A DNA stretch of 64,000 nucleotides from positions 62,001 through 126,000 of the forward strand of contig NZ_JAMPJU010000010.1 in the NCBI RefSeq assembly GCF_025840185.1. The letters run 5' to 3'. The notes under the pieces are model-generated. The model did no database searches. It was not told the DNA's origin and worked only from the letters and a program-made list of their open reading frames with translations. Position numbers and translations under genes: made by a program. The DNA comes from Brenneria izbisi. GTDB taxonomy: Bacteria > Pseudomonadota > Gammaproteobacteria > Enterobacterales > Enterobacteriaceae. Shown one piece after another: positions 1 to 8,224 of this stretch (position 1 is its first letter; each line of letters begins with the position of its first letter).

Positions 1-787
1 AACGCCCCGGATAGTCATAGTGCTGGTAGCTCTCTCGCTGATGCTCAAGCTCGCTGCCCGTCTTCTGGTGCGACAAGCCGTAGGCCGGGGTCTTGAAGCT
101 GTAGTCCTTCAGTTCCACTTCCGCCGTGCTCACCCGCTCCGCATAGTGGAAACGCCTGACATACGCCCCTTCCGACAGCCCCTGCGTCGCCAGGTTGAAG
201 AACAGGTCCGGCCCTTTTCCCAGCGCCCCCGCGTCATCCGCGAACACCAGCCGGTGCTTGCCTTCCTCGTATTCGTGGAAGTAGTACAGCCCTTCCTCCG
301 CCGCCAGCCGGTTGATAAACGCCAGGTCGCTTTCCCGGTACTGCACGCAGTATTCCCGCTGCGCATGCTCGTGACGCAGCGCGAACGCGTAATCCGTGAT
401 GCCCGCCTCATCCAGTAGCGTGGCGATAATCTCTTCCGGCTTCTGCGCCTGAAAGATACGCGCGTTGCTGCGCAGCCCCAGCCGCCACAGCGCCGGATGC
501 ACTTCCGCCTGATAACGCGTGCGCCGAAAGCCGGTATCGCCCTGAGTGAAGCCGCTGACGATGCCGCTCACCCGGCGTTGCAGTTCCCCCTCGTACCACA
601 CCAGCAGTTCGCACGGCTGGTCCAGCACCGCGCCGAAATCAATATCCGGCTGCGCGCTCGCCAGACTCAGCGACAAACTGAATGGCCGGTTCAGCCCCTC
701 GTCCAGCCTGAAATCCACCACCGCGAACGTGCCCGCCGGCAACGCGCCGAGCGTCACGGTGAACTGTAATCCTGTGCTGTTTGCCAC
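1..787 (-). CDS. vgrG: VgrG, type VI secretion spike protein (partial, 5' end only)
   Basis: The first 262 codons of a VgrG are visible; the gene runs off the left edge. VgrG trimers form the puncturing tip of the type VI secretion tube and carry effectors. The visible part is the N-terminal gp27-like barrel region, with the family-typical stretches [13 protein letters not shown] and [15 protein letters not shown] followed by [18 protein letters not shown]. The start is a GTG at 787 preceded by a very strong Shine-Dalgarno (GGAGGAGGAAC); there is no in-frame ATG nearby. It lies 161 bp downstream of hcp on the same strand, an hcp-vgrG island layout. The C-terminal spike and any effector domain are outside the window. 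Confidence 0.93.
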   Translation of the reverse strand, partial: MANSTGLQFTVTLGALPAGTFAVVDFRLDEGLNRPFSLSLSLASAQPDIDFGAVLDQPCELLVWYEGELQRRVSGIVSGFTQGDTGFRRTRYQAEVHPALWRLGLRSNARIFQAQKPEEIIATLLDEAGITDYAFALRHEHAQREYCVQYRESDLAFINRLAAEEGLYYFHEYEEGKHRLVFADDAGALGKGPDLFFNLATQGLSEGAYVRRFHYAERVSTAEVELKDYSFKTPAYGLSHQKTGSELEHQRESYQHYDYPGR

Positions 788-911
788 CTTGTTCCTCCTC
801 CCTCTGCCACGGCTACCGCACGCCCCGTTACCGCCCGGTGCGACATGCAATTATCTGATGAAAAAATGACACCGCTGTATTGTGGTCTGAGTCCGCCCAC
901 ACCGCAGCACA

Positions 912-942
912 GCAAAAAACCCGGCACGCTGGCCGGGTTGAA
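912..942 (-). terminator. Rho-independent terminator between hcp and vgrG
   Basis: Read on the minus strand, an 8-bp GC-rich stem (AACCCGGC / GCCGGGTT) with a short loop is followed directly by TTTTTT. It sits just after the hcp stop codon, so most transcripts should end before vgrG. vgrG then depends on readthrough or on its own promoter. Confidence 0.8.
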
Positions 943-948
943 CAGGGA

Positions 949-1467
949 TTACGCTTCGACCGGCGCGCGCCAGTCGTCGGAGCCGGACGTCCCGGCGACG
1001 GTGTGTTCCCAGTCGATTTTGCGGTAGGACAGAGACACCTGAATCAGCTGGGTGTAGTCCAGTTTGGACGGGTCCTGGCAGTGCGGCATCTGGCAGTCGA
1101 TGTCCACGATGGTGGCGTCGGTCAGGATGGTGGAGAAGAAGTGCTCCTGCTTGCCTTCAACGGAGGTGCGATACCACTTCAGGGTGACGGTCGGCAGCAT
1201 TTCGCCGGAGGCCAGGGCGTTGTACATCAACGGCACCGCCTTGTTCAGCGCCACGGTGAATTTGAAAGGTTTGTGCACGCGCTGACCGGAAGGCTGACCG
1301 GACTGCGGGTCGGTCGGCACGGTGACGACGTGTTTAAATTCCTGCACCAGCATTTCGTCTTCGTGGCCCTGCACGTAGATGTTACCGACAGAGTCGGACG
1401 TGAAGGCGCCGGCAGTGATATTGCCCTGAGTTTTTCCTTCGATGCTGATATAGCATGGGGTTGGCAT
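949..1467 (-). CDS. hcp: Hcp, type VI secretion tube protein
   Basis: A 172-residue Hcp, the usual family length. Hexameric Hcp rings stack into the inner tube that is shot out by the contractile sheath and are themselves secreted. Family hallmarks are the N-terminal PCYISIEGKTQGNITAGAF (residues 4-22), HEDEMLVQEFKH and HKPFKFTVALNKAVP in the middle, and the C-terminal YRKIDWEH. The start has a good ribosome site (AAGGAG, about 8 nt upstream). The gene is preceded by a sigma-54 promoter and a repeat-rich region, and followed by a terminator and vgrG. No sheath or baseplate genes are in the window, so this may be an orphan hcp-vgrG island or the edge of a full cluster. Confidence 0.96.
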   Translation of the reverse strand: MPTPCYISIEGKTQGNITAGAFTSDSVGNIYVQGHEDEMLVQEFKHVVTVPTDPQSGQPSGQRVHKPFKFTVALNKAVPLMYNALASGEMLPTVTLKWYRTSVEGKQEHFFSTILTDATIVDIDCQMPHCQDPSKLDYTQLIQVSLSYRKIDWEHTVAGTSGSDDWRAPVEA

Positions 1468-1557
1468 GGTCTTGCTCCTTGTTGATGAAAACAGTTGATT
1501 GAAAACAGTTAATTAAAGCCGTTAAATGAACATGTTTTTGACTTCACTTGCTTGTTC

Positions 1558-1573
1558 AGCAATGACCATGCCA
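1558..1573 (-). promoter_or_regulatory. Sigma-54 (RpoN) -24/-12 promoter for hcp
   Basis: The minus strand reads TGGCATG-GTCA-TTGCT, matching the sigma-54 consensus TGGCACG-N4-TTGCW with one mismatch and exact GG/GC spacing. It lies 91 bp upstream of the hcp start codon. Known V. cholerae hcp operons use sigma-54 with the activator VasH, so the arrangement is biologically sensible. Confidence 0.7.
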
Positions 1574-1620
1574 GTTTTTATATTATTGTTTTTAAAGGAA
1601 ATTAACTTAAGTCAAATTTT

Positions 1621-1757
1621 CCCTAAGTAAAATTTGAGCAAAAAGTTGCGCAGACTGCGCATTTCGTTTGCAAGCATTGCGCAAAAAGTGATTTATGCTG
1701 GAAAGCGAGCAAGAAGTTGCGCAGATTTTGCATTTATTCTGAAGTTTTTACTTAGGG
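1621..1757. repeat. Repeat-rich upstream region of hcp, candidate enhancer site
   Basis: This stretch holds a 12-bp inverted repeat (CCCTAAGTAAAA at 1621-1632, its complement at 1746-1757). Inside it are two imperfect 29-bp direct repeats (1636-1664 and 1707-1735) sharing AGTTGCGCAGA, and a further TTGCGCA at about 1678. It sits roughly 60-190 bp upstream of the sigma-54 promoter, where enhancer-binding activators usually bind. The rest of the 377-bp gap between hcp and kdgK shows no gene. The repeats are seen directly; the operator role is inferred. Confidence 0.55.
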
Positions 1758-1844
1758 ATAAATTCATCTGGCAACCGGCGGTCAAAAAACAACGGCCGGT
1801 TGATTTATTCGTGGGGGAGCGCTTGCGCGGGTGGGAGCTTATTA

Positions 1845-2777
1845 TTACATCGGCATGGCTTCCGGCGGGATAATCGCGCCACGGTACTGAATAACGGTAC
1901 TGGCGGTCAGATGACCGCGCTGAGCCGCTTCCTGAGCGCTGCCACCGCTCAGGCGGATAGCCAGATAACCGGCGCTGAACGAATCGCCTGCCGCAGTGGT
2001 ATCGATCACTTTTTCTTGCGCCAGTTTCACTGCCGGTACGTCGATGAGCGCGTGTCCGTGTTCTGATACCAAACAGGAATCCGCGCCACGCTTCAGCACG
2101 ATCTCTGCCACGCCAAAGCCGTGAGTCCGTGCCAGCACCGCTTCAACCGGCTGTTCTCCCCACAACATATCTTCATCATCCAATGTCAAAAATGCGATAT
2201 CCGTGCAGGACAGGATCGCGGTGTAAGCCTGCTGCGTTTCTTCTTTGCTTTGCCACAGACGGGGGCGGTAGTTGTTGTCAAAAATCACTTTACCGCCGTT
2301 GGCACGACAGGCGCGCAGCAACGAAAACAGACGCTGGCGGCCTTGCGCGGTGAGGATCGCCACGCTGATGCCGCTGAGATAAAGATAATCAAAACGCGCC
2401 AGATGCCGACAGATTGTTTCTGCTTCAGCGCTATCCAGCCAGTAACGGGCGGCGGCATCGTTGCGCCAATAATAGAAGGTGCGTTCACCGGCGTCGTCCG
2501 TTTCAATGAAATATAAACCAGGCAGTTTGTTATCCATACGCTGGATCAGATCCGTTTTCACTCCTTCTTTCTGCCATGCGGCAACCATCTCTTCACTAAA
2601 GCTATCGGTGCCAAGTGCGGTAACGTAGTGCACGCCAAGCACATCGGCCTTGACCTGACGAGCGATATAGATAGCCGTATTCAACGTATCGCCGCCAAAC
2701 CCACGGTTAAGATCCGTGCCTTTTTGCGACAGTTCAATCATGCATTCGCCGATCACGGCAATGTTATTCGTGGTCAT
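1845..2777 (-). CDS. kdgK: 2-dehydro-3-deoxygluconokinase KdgK
   Basis: PfkB-family sugar kinase of 310 residues that phosphorylates 2-keto-3-deoxygluconate to KDPG. This is the cytoplasmic step where pectin and hexuronate breakdown enters the Entner-Doudoroff route. The N-terminal substrate region reads AVIGECMIELSQKG and FGGDTLNTAIYIARQV. The C-terminal PfkB signature with the catalytic Asp is DTTAAGDSFSAGYLA. The sequence is collinear with E. coli KdgK to the C-terminal IIPPEAMPM. I chose the ATG at 2777 over the GTG immediately upstream. A KdgR-type operator lies 82 bp upstream, fitting induction by pectin catabolites. Downstream lies the hcp island. Confidence 0.97.
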   Translation of the reverse strand: MTTNNIAVIGECMIELSQKGTDLNRGFGGDTLNTAIYIARQVKADVLGVHYVTALGTDSFSEEMVAAWQKEGVKTDLIQRMDNKLPGLYFIETDDAGERTFYYWRNDAAARYWLDSAEAETICRHLARFDYLYLSGISVAILTAQGRQRLFSLLRACRANGGKVIFDNNYRPRLWQSKEETQQAYTAILSCTDIAFLTLDDEDMLWGEQPVEAVLARTHGFGVAEIVLKRGADSCLVSEHGHALIDVPAVKLAQEKVIDTTAAGDSFSAGYLAIRLSGGSAQEAAQRGHLTASTVIQYRGAIIPPEAMPM

Positions 2778-2858
2778 CACAGTTGGCCTGTTAAAAGAAG
2801 TTGCTAAAACGAGGAGGTCAGCATCAGTTTCAACATAACCTGAGAGTGAGTCAATGAT

Positions 2859-2878
2859 TTTGAAACGATGTTTTATTT
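2859..2878. promoter_or_regulatory. KdgR-type operator upstream of kdgK
   Basis: The near-palindrome TTTGAAACGATGTTTTATTT closely resembles the KdgR box (AATGAAACANTGTTTCATTT type) that represses pectin-catabolism genes in soft-rot enterobacteria. It lies 82 bp upstream of the kdgK start, a usual operator position. The match is by eye. Confidence 0.6.
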
Positions 2879-2889
2879 TTTCATGATAT

Positions 2890-2921
2890 GGATCGGAAAA
2901 TCCCAGTTTTCCGATCCTTTA
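2890..2921. terminator. Perfect 11-bp hairpin between kdgK and the tautomerase gene
   Basis: GGATCGGAAAA pairs perfectly with TTTTCCGATCC around the 6-nt loop TCCCAG. A short T-rich stretch (TTTATT) follows on the plus strand and none on the minus strand. It probably ends or stabilises the upstream minus-strand transcript, but it lacks a classical U tract in that direction. Confidence 0.4.
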
Positions 2922-2940
2922 TTATCGAGGGGAAACGAGG

Positions 2941-3138
2941 CTACTTATGGCGCAAATTGGTCACGCTTTCACCGCCGATACCCCAATTGTCAGTATCGAC
3001 TTCATCAATGACCACCACAGTGGTGGCCGGGTTTTTCCCCAGCGTATCGACCAGCAATTGCGTCACCCCGGCGATCAGGGTTTTCTTTTGTTCCGCGGTC
3101 GCGCCTTCGCGGGTGATTTTGATATTGACGTAGGGCAT
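2941..3138 (-). CDS. 4-oxalocrotonate tautomerase family protein
   Basis: A 65-residue protein of the tautomerase superfamily, typical length for the 4-OT subfamily. Pro2, which becomes the N-terminal catalytic proline after Met removal, is present (MPYVNIKITREG). A conserved aromatic residue lies near the active site in DNWGIGG. Such enzymes are small cytoplasmic oligomers that interconvert enol and keto acids; the substrate cannot be told from sequence. The ATG is preceded by AGGAG at good spacing. It lies 69 bp downstream of yhjD on the same strand. Confidence 0.85.
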   Translation of the reverse strand: MPYVNIKITREGATAEQKKTLIAGVTQLLVDTLGKNPATTVVVIDEVDTDNWGIGGESVTNLRHK

Positions 3139-3207
3139 ACATTCTCCTGTCTGGATATAACAATTTATTCATGACATTCATGCGGGCGTCAGCCATGCAA
3201 GACTAAG

Positions 3208-4233
3208 TCAGTTGGTTTTTTTCAATGCAATATCTTCCTGTTCCTGCCGGCCAGACTCAGTATCGCCTTTATAATTTGCGGTGGCGATCCAGGCGGCGCA
3301 GAACAGGGTTAACCGGGCGAAGAAGTAGAAAAAAGCCATTAAGCCGATCACCGAGCCAAACGCGGCGCCGGAGGGAGAACTGGCGAGCTTGGGTAACGCG
3401 ACGGTCATGGCGAATTTGATTATCTCGAAACCAATGGCGGCAAGCAGAGTTCCCCGAAACAAGGCTTTACGTTTGGGTTTGTGGCGCGGCAATACAAAGA
3501 AGATCCACAGAAACAGCAAATAATTGGCGAAGATTGAAATCGACAAGGCGATCAGCGTCAGAGCCGGACGCAACCATTCGATGCCGCCCAGCCCCAGCGC
3601 GTTCACAATCATATCCTGCGCGGTGCCTGCCACCGAGGTCAGGAATAAGGTTACAACCAGCGCAATCATCAACCCGGTGAGCGACAGAAAATCGCGGGTG
3701 TACTGGAAGTAAATCTTCTCTTCATCCTGCGGATTGCGCTCCCAGACATCGCGCGATTGGGCGCGGATTGCTTCGCGCAGATTTCCCATCCAACTGATAC
3801 CGGAATACAGCGCGATCAGTAACCCGGTCAACCCGACGGTAGTACGTTGCTGAATGGCGGTATTAACGGTATTTTTCAGCGTGTTGGCCAGATTGGGGTC
3901 GCTGATGCTGTTGACGATTTTGTTGATAAGCCCGGTAAGCATATCCGGGTTGGATGCCAGCACGAAGCCGACCGCCGCGAAAGAAACCATCAGAATCGGG
4001 ATCAGCGACAGAAAGGAAAAATAGGTGATCGCGGCGCCAAATTGATTGCCCATACGGTCATTAAAGCGCTCGCCCGCGCGGATCATATGCGCCACGCTGG
4101 GGATGGCCCGGATGCGTTTTACCAAATGTCTGGCCCGGATTAAAAAAGCGTATTGTTTTTTTACTGCGCTGCTCTTTTTTTCGGCGCTGTGGGCTGGTGG
4201 TGAATGGCGATCCGACTCTGCCGGTTCAGGCAT
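3208..4233 (-). CDS. yhjD: Inner membrane protein YhjD (YihY/BrkB family)
   Basis: A 341-residue polytopic inner-membrane protein of the YihY/BrkB family. About six membrane segments follow a charged N-terminal tail of about 70 residues. Characteristic stretches are MGNQFGAAITYFSFLSLIPIL, SGISWMGNLREAIRAQ and FGSVIGLMAFFYFFARLTLF. E. coli YhjD has been linked genetically to lipid A export suppressors; its exact activity is unsettled. I chose the ATG at 4233, which has a strong GGAGG site; an in-frame start 60 bp upstream lacks one. As in E. coli, it lies near kdgK and a major-facilitator gene. Confidence 0.92.
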   Translation of the reverse strand: MPEPAESDRHSPPAHSAEKKSSAVKKQYAFLIRARHLVKRIRAIPSVAHMIRAGERFNDRMGNQFGAAITYFSFLSLIPILMVSFAAVGFVLASNPDMLTGLINKIVNSISDPNLANTLKNTVNTAIQQRTTVGLTGLLIALYSGISWMGNLREAIRAQSRDVWERNPQDEEKIYFQYTRDFLSLTGLMIALVVTLFLTSVAGTAQDMIVNALGLGGIEWLRPALTLIALSISIFANYLLFLWIFFVLPRHKPKRKALFRGTLLAAIGFEIIKFAMTVALPKLASSPSGAAFGSVIGLMAFFYFFARLTLFCAAWIATANYKGDTESGRQEQEDIALKKTN

Positions 4234-4479
4234 TGAATTCCTCCTGCGGGTCTGATGTGGGTGATAGGGAACAGATCTGATTATAACCAACAAGATGAGA
4301 ATGTTATGTTTTTCATCACTGGGGCGCTTCGGTAAATTAATAGTGACGTCCGTGATAATTAATCGTGAAAGCTGACTGGCGCTTGCTTATACTGAAAAGC
4401 TTGGATGCCAATTACCGGATTGCCCGGTTAACACTTTTGCTCAGCCTCAAGTGATGATGTTAAGTGAGAGAAATCCCCG
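4234..4479. other. Divergent intergenic region, yhjD / yhhS
   Basis: This 246-bp divergent spacer must hold promoters for both genes. AT-rich segments such as TTGCTTATACTGAAAA are promoter-like, but no operator is convincing. Confidence 0.4.
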
Positions 4480-5679
4480 ATGTCAGTTCCTTCTCCATCA
4501 GAGCCTGCCGTTGGCGCATTGCGCCTTAATTTGCGTATTGTTTCTGTCGTGATTTTCAACTTCGCCAGTTACCTGAATATCGGTCTGCCGTTAGCCGTGT
4601 TACCAGGCTATGTACACGATACGTTGGGCTACAATGCGTTCTGGACTGGGCTGGTGATCAGTATGCAATATTTTTCCACGCTGCTGAGCCGCCCTCATGC
4701 CGGACGTTACGCGGATGAGAAAGGGGCGAAGAAGGTGGTGGTGTGGGGGTTGGCGGGGACGCTGCTAAGCGGTCTGTTTTATCTGCTGGCGGCCTGGAAT
4801 GACGCTTCTCCGCTGATCGCGCTATTGTTGCTGTTTGTCGGACGGCTGGTGCTGGGCGCCGGACAGAGTTTTGCCGGAACTGGCGCGACCTTGTGGGGTA
4901 TCGGCGTGGTCGGATCGCGGCATATCGGGCGGGTTATCTCGTGGAACGGTATTGCGACCTATGGCGCGATGGCGATTGGCGCGCCGCTTGGCGTCTGGCT
5001 GAATCATATCGGCGGACTGCAACTGCTGTCTGTGGTCATTATTCTGGTAGCGACGATTGCCATCATCTGCGCCTTGCCGCGTGCGGAAGTGAACGTCACG
5101 CCCGGTAAGAAAATCCCCTTCCGCGAAGTGTTGGGCAAGGTTTGGATGTACGGCATTATTCTGGCGCTCGCCTCGGCGGGATTTGGGGTGATCGCAACCT
5201 TCATTACGCTGTTTTACGCCGACAGAAACTGGGAAGGCGCCGCGCTAACGCTGACCATTTTCAGTTGCGCCTTTGTCGGCGCACGTTTGGTGTTTCCCAA
5301 CAGCATCAATCGATTCGGCGGCTTGCGCGTGGCGCTGGCGTGTTTTGTGGTCGAAGTGGCGGGCCTGGTGCTGATCTGGTGCGCGCCACAACCCTTTATG
5401 GCCGAACTTGGCGCTTTTCTTGCCGGAGCCGGCTTTTCACTGGTGTTTCCGGCGCTCGGCGTGGTGGCGGTCAAGGCGGTCTCACCACAGAATCAGGGCA
5501 GCGCGTTGGCGACTTATACCATCTTTCTCGACTTATCATTGGGCGTCGTCGGCCCGCTCGCCGGGGTGTTGATGAGTTATGCGGGCATCGCCTCCATCTA
5601 TCTGGCGGCAGCGCTGCTTGGGGTAGTGGGTTTGCTGCTGACCTTGCGTTTGAGCCTGCGTCCTGACGCATCGGCGTAA
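4480..5679 (+). CDS. yhhS: MFS transporter YhhS
   Basis: A 399-residue major-facilitator protein with twelve predicted membrane segments, close to E. coli YhhS along its whole length. Matching stretches include NLRIVSVVIFNFASYLNIGL, LLSRPHAGRYADEKGAKK (loop 2-3, MFS signature) and GAGFSLVFPALGVVAVKAV. YhhS belongs to the drug/arabinose-type efflux group; its natural substrate is not established. The start is the ATG at 4480. In E. coli the gene is adjacent to dcrB; here a flavoprotein gene lies between them. Confidence 0.94.
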   Translation: MSVPSPSEPAVGALRLNLRIVSVVIFNFASYLNIGLPLAVLPGYVHDTLGYNAFWTGLVISMQYFSTLLSRPHAGRYADEKGAKKVVVWGLAGTLLSGLFYLLAAWNDASPLIALLLLFVGRLVLGAGQSFAGTGATLWGIGVVGSRHIGRVISWNGIATYGAMAIGAPLGVWLNHIGGLQLLSVVIILVATIAIICALPRAEVNVTPGKKIPFREVLGKVWMYGIILALASAGFGVIATFITLFYADRNWEGAALTLTIFSCAFVGARLVFPNSINRFGGLRVALACFVVEVAGLVLIWCAPQPFMAELGAFLAGAGFSLVFPALGVVAVKAVSPQNQGSALATYTIFLDLSLGVVGPLAGVLMSYAGIASIYLAAALLGVVGLLLTLRLSLRPDASA

Positions 5680-5896
5680 AATACCCTGTATCCGCCGCTG
5701 TGCGGTATAACCGTCCGGTGGCGGGCCGGAAAGGATCGCCACAGTGCGAGTGGACTCACGTTTAACACCTCGCTTTTTGTGTTGAAATGATTTCAGGTAC
5801 TTATAACTCCAACACGTACCGCTTCAATTATCACCTGCCATCGTTTTTCTATCGTTTGTATCGTCATTCATCCATTTTGGATATGGAGGTAATGCA
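5680..5896. other. Upstream region of the Tat flavoprotein gene
   Basis: A 217-bp spacer. It contains a perfect 6-1-6 inverted repeat, TGAAATGATTTCA, at 5783-5795, about 100 bp before the flavoprotein start. This could be an operator, but I cannot name the regulator. A good ribosome site (GGAGG) precedes the ATG at 5897. Confidence 0.4.
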
Positions 5897-7426
5897 ATGA
5901 GTAACAAACCGATAAATGATCCACAGAGTCGTCGACAGTTTTTGAAATCAACCGGTATGGTGGTGGGGGCGCTCGGCGGTATGGCGTTGTCTCGTCCGGC
6001 GCAGGCGGTGCCAATACCCGCGCCTATTCCGCAGCAATGGGATACGACGGTTGATGTCCTGATCGTCGGCACCGGGTTTGCAGGGCTGGCGGCGGCGATT
6101 GAAGCGCGTAATGCGCAGGCCGAGGTCTTGGTCATCGACAAAATGCCGTTGTTGGGCGGGAATTCGGTGCTGAATGGCGGCGATCTGGCGGCGGCTGGCT
6201 CCAAAATGCAACAAGAGATCGGCATTGAGGATTCGCCGGAACTGATGTATCAGGACATGCTCAAGGCGGGCAGCGGACTTAATTATCCCGAACTGGCCAG
6301 AACCGTTGCGGAACATTCGGTGGAAGCGCTGGAATGGGCGCAAAGCATCGGCGCGCAATTTAATGTCGTCAACTATCACGGCGGTCATTCGGTGAAGCGC
6401 GCCCATCAACTGGTACAGCGCTCAGGATCAGGGTTGATTATCAAACAGCAGCAGAAAGCGAGAGAACAGGGGGCGGTGATTGAACAACGCGCCAAGTTGC
6501 TGCGGTTGATCGTCGAGCCGGATGGCCGGGTGATCGGCGCGGAAGTTCGGCGGCGCTACAAGTTCCCCGATGAAAACTCAGGTGAGATTGCCTATATTCG
6601 CGCCCGTAAAGGCGTGGTGCTGGCATCCGGCGGTTTCTCGCAAGGCGTGGCGATGCGCCAGATGTACGATCCGCGTCTGACCGACGCTTTCACCTCGACC
6701 AATCATCCCGGCGCCACCGGCGAGGCGATTATGGCAGCCTGTATGATTGGCGCTTTGGATACGCAGATGGACTGGATCCAACTGGGACCCTGGACCAGCC
6801 CGGATGAAAACGGTTTCGGCTATGTCCCGCAGTTTGTCGAACGCGTGGTCGGCTATGGATTGATGGTCGACCCGGCGACCGGCAAGCGTTTTTTTAAAGA
6901 GACGGGCAACCGTAAAGAGCGGGCCGACGCCATTATTCAATTAGGGCACCCGGCCATCATCATTGCCGATAAAACCAATACCCTGAATATGGTGGACCCA
7001 GGACAACGGGAAGGGGCGCTGAAAAACGGTTCGCTTAAGCCGTATGACTCGCTGGAGGCGTTGGCGAAAGCCTATGATATGCCGGTTGACGCCTTTGTCG
7101 CGCAGGTAAATCGCTGGAACGAGTTTGTCAGCCGACGCAATGATGCCGATCTTGGTTGTATGATTTTCAAGGATGCGGTGCCGAATGTGACGCCACCGTT
7201 TTATGCCGCGCGTTTATGGCCGCGAGTCCACCACACCATGGGCGGTCTGGCGATTAACAAGGATGCACAGGTGATTGGTTTTGACCTGAAACCAATCCCC
7301 GGTCTGTATGCGGCGGGGGAAACCGTCGGCGGCGTTCACGGCGCCGTCAGGCTTGGCAGCGTCGCCATGACCGATTGCATTGTGTTTGGTCGCATCGCCG
7401 GAAAAAATGCGGCGGCATCCGCCTGA
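5897..7426 (+). CDS. Tat-exported FAD-dependent reductase, flavocytochrome c / fumarate reductase type
   Basis: A 509-residue flavoprotein. An N-terminal twin-arginine signal (SRRQFLKS, Arg12-Arg13) with an Ala-rich cleavage region predicts folded export to the periplasm. A Rossmann FAD motif (IVGTGFAGLAAAIEA, about residues 56-70) starts the FAD_binding_2 domain. Residues that form the active site in soluble fumarate reductases have counterparts: GNRKERADAI, VHHTMGG (about His446) and HGAVRLGS (His481, Arg485). There is no haem domain and no FMN-binding domain, unlike Shewanella fumarate or urocanate reductases. The substrate is therefore open, and the electron donor is not encoded nearby. 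It is an accessory gene between yhhS and dcrB. Confidence 0.82.
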   Translation: MSNKPINDPQSRRQFLKSTGMVVGALGGMALSRPAQAVPIPAPIPQQWDTTVDVLIVGTGFAGLAAAIEARNAQAEVLVIDKMPLLGGNSVLNGGDLAAAGSKMQQEIGIEDSPELMYQDMLKAGSGLNYPELARTVAEHSVEALEWAQSIGAQFNVVNYHGGHSVKRAHQLVQRSGSGLIIKQQQKAREQGAVIEQRAKLLRLIVEPDGRVIGAEVRRRYKFPDENSGEIAYIRARKGVVLASGGFSQGVAMRQMYDPRLTDAFTSTNHPGATGEAIMAACMIGALDTQMDWIQLGPWTSPDENGFGYVPQFVERVVGYGLMVDPATGKRFFKETGNRKERADAIIQLGHPAIIIADKTNTLNMVDPGQREGALKNGSLKPYDSLEALAKAYDMPVDAFVAQVNRWNEFVSRRNDADLGCMIFKDAVPNVTPPFYAARLWPRVHHTMGGLAINKDAQVIGFDLKPIPGLYAAGETVGGVHGAVRLGSVAMTDCIVFGRIAGKNAAASA

Positions 7427-7495
7427 AAACCAGCTAAAAAACCCAGTCGCGGGCAGAGATTGCCCGCCATAAGAAAGATCATCCGCAGTTAACGT

Positions 7496-8062
7496 TTATT
7501 TCAGTTTCAGCGTCTGGATGATGCTTTCCGCTTCGGTCTGAGCCTGCTGTTGATTATCCGCAGGCAGGGTAATCTGCAAGGTCAGCAAGCGGTTATCCAC
7601 TTTCCCCAACACCACTGAGGAGTAAGCCTGCTGTCCGCTGCTGGTGATGATGCTGTCCAACTGTTGCAGCTTCTGTCCGTCAATATCGATGGTTTTGTTG
7701 GTCACAACCTGAAGGTTGGCGTCGCGTGTGCGCTGCTGATCTTCCAGACGTTGTGTCAGCACGGAAAGTTCTTCCGTGGTGTTATCGCCCAGGATCACGA
7801 TAACCGCTTTTTGTCCGTTGTCGTTGGCGTACACATGCATGTTGTTGGCCTGCGTCCCCAACTTACCGCTTTGATCCTGCATGTCGGCTGGCAACGTAAA
7901 GACGACTTTGCCGGATAATAATTCTACCGTCTTGCTGGCCGCGGCTTCTGCCGCCGGGTTGTCTGATGCGGGGGCGTTTGCGGTATCGTCCGTTTTGCCA
8001 TCGCAGGCTGCCAGCATGGTCACCAGAAGGCTGACGCCCAGGTATTTTACTAAATTGGACAT
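7496..8062 (-). CDS. dcrB: DcrB lipoprotein
   Basis: A 188-residue envelope lipoprotein matching E. coli DcrB. The N-terminus [20 protein letters not shown] carries a lipobox with Cys20. The core stretches [20 protein letters not shown] and [19 protein letters not shown] are conserved. DcrB was found as a factor needed for phage C1 and C6 infection and was later linked to inner-membrane lipoprotein and envelope homeostasis. I took the ATG at 8062; an in-frame ATG 18 bp upstream would disrupt the signal. It lies next to yhhQ as in E. coli. Confidence 0.93.
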   Translation of the reverse strand: MSNLVKYLGVSLLVTMLAACDGKTDDTANAPASDNPAAEAAASKTVELLSGKVVFTLPADMQDQSGKLGTQANNMHVYANDNGQKAVIVILGDNTTEELSVLTQRLEDQQRTRDANLQVVTNKTIDIDGQKLQQLDSIITSSGQQAYSSVVLGKVDNRLLTLQITLPADNQQQAQTEAESIIQTLKLK

Positions 8063-8224
8063 GGGTTCCCTTTCTCTCATTTTTCAACAGGTGATAACAG
8101 TATGGCACCCTATTCAGATAGCAAAAACAAGCATTTTGTTGTTGCAAACCATTGGCGCCGCAGGGACGATTTTTACACATGCCGTCGTTGGTTTGTCGCC
8201 GACCTTGCCGACATGCGGCGGCGC

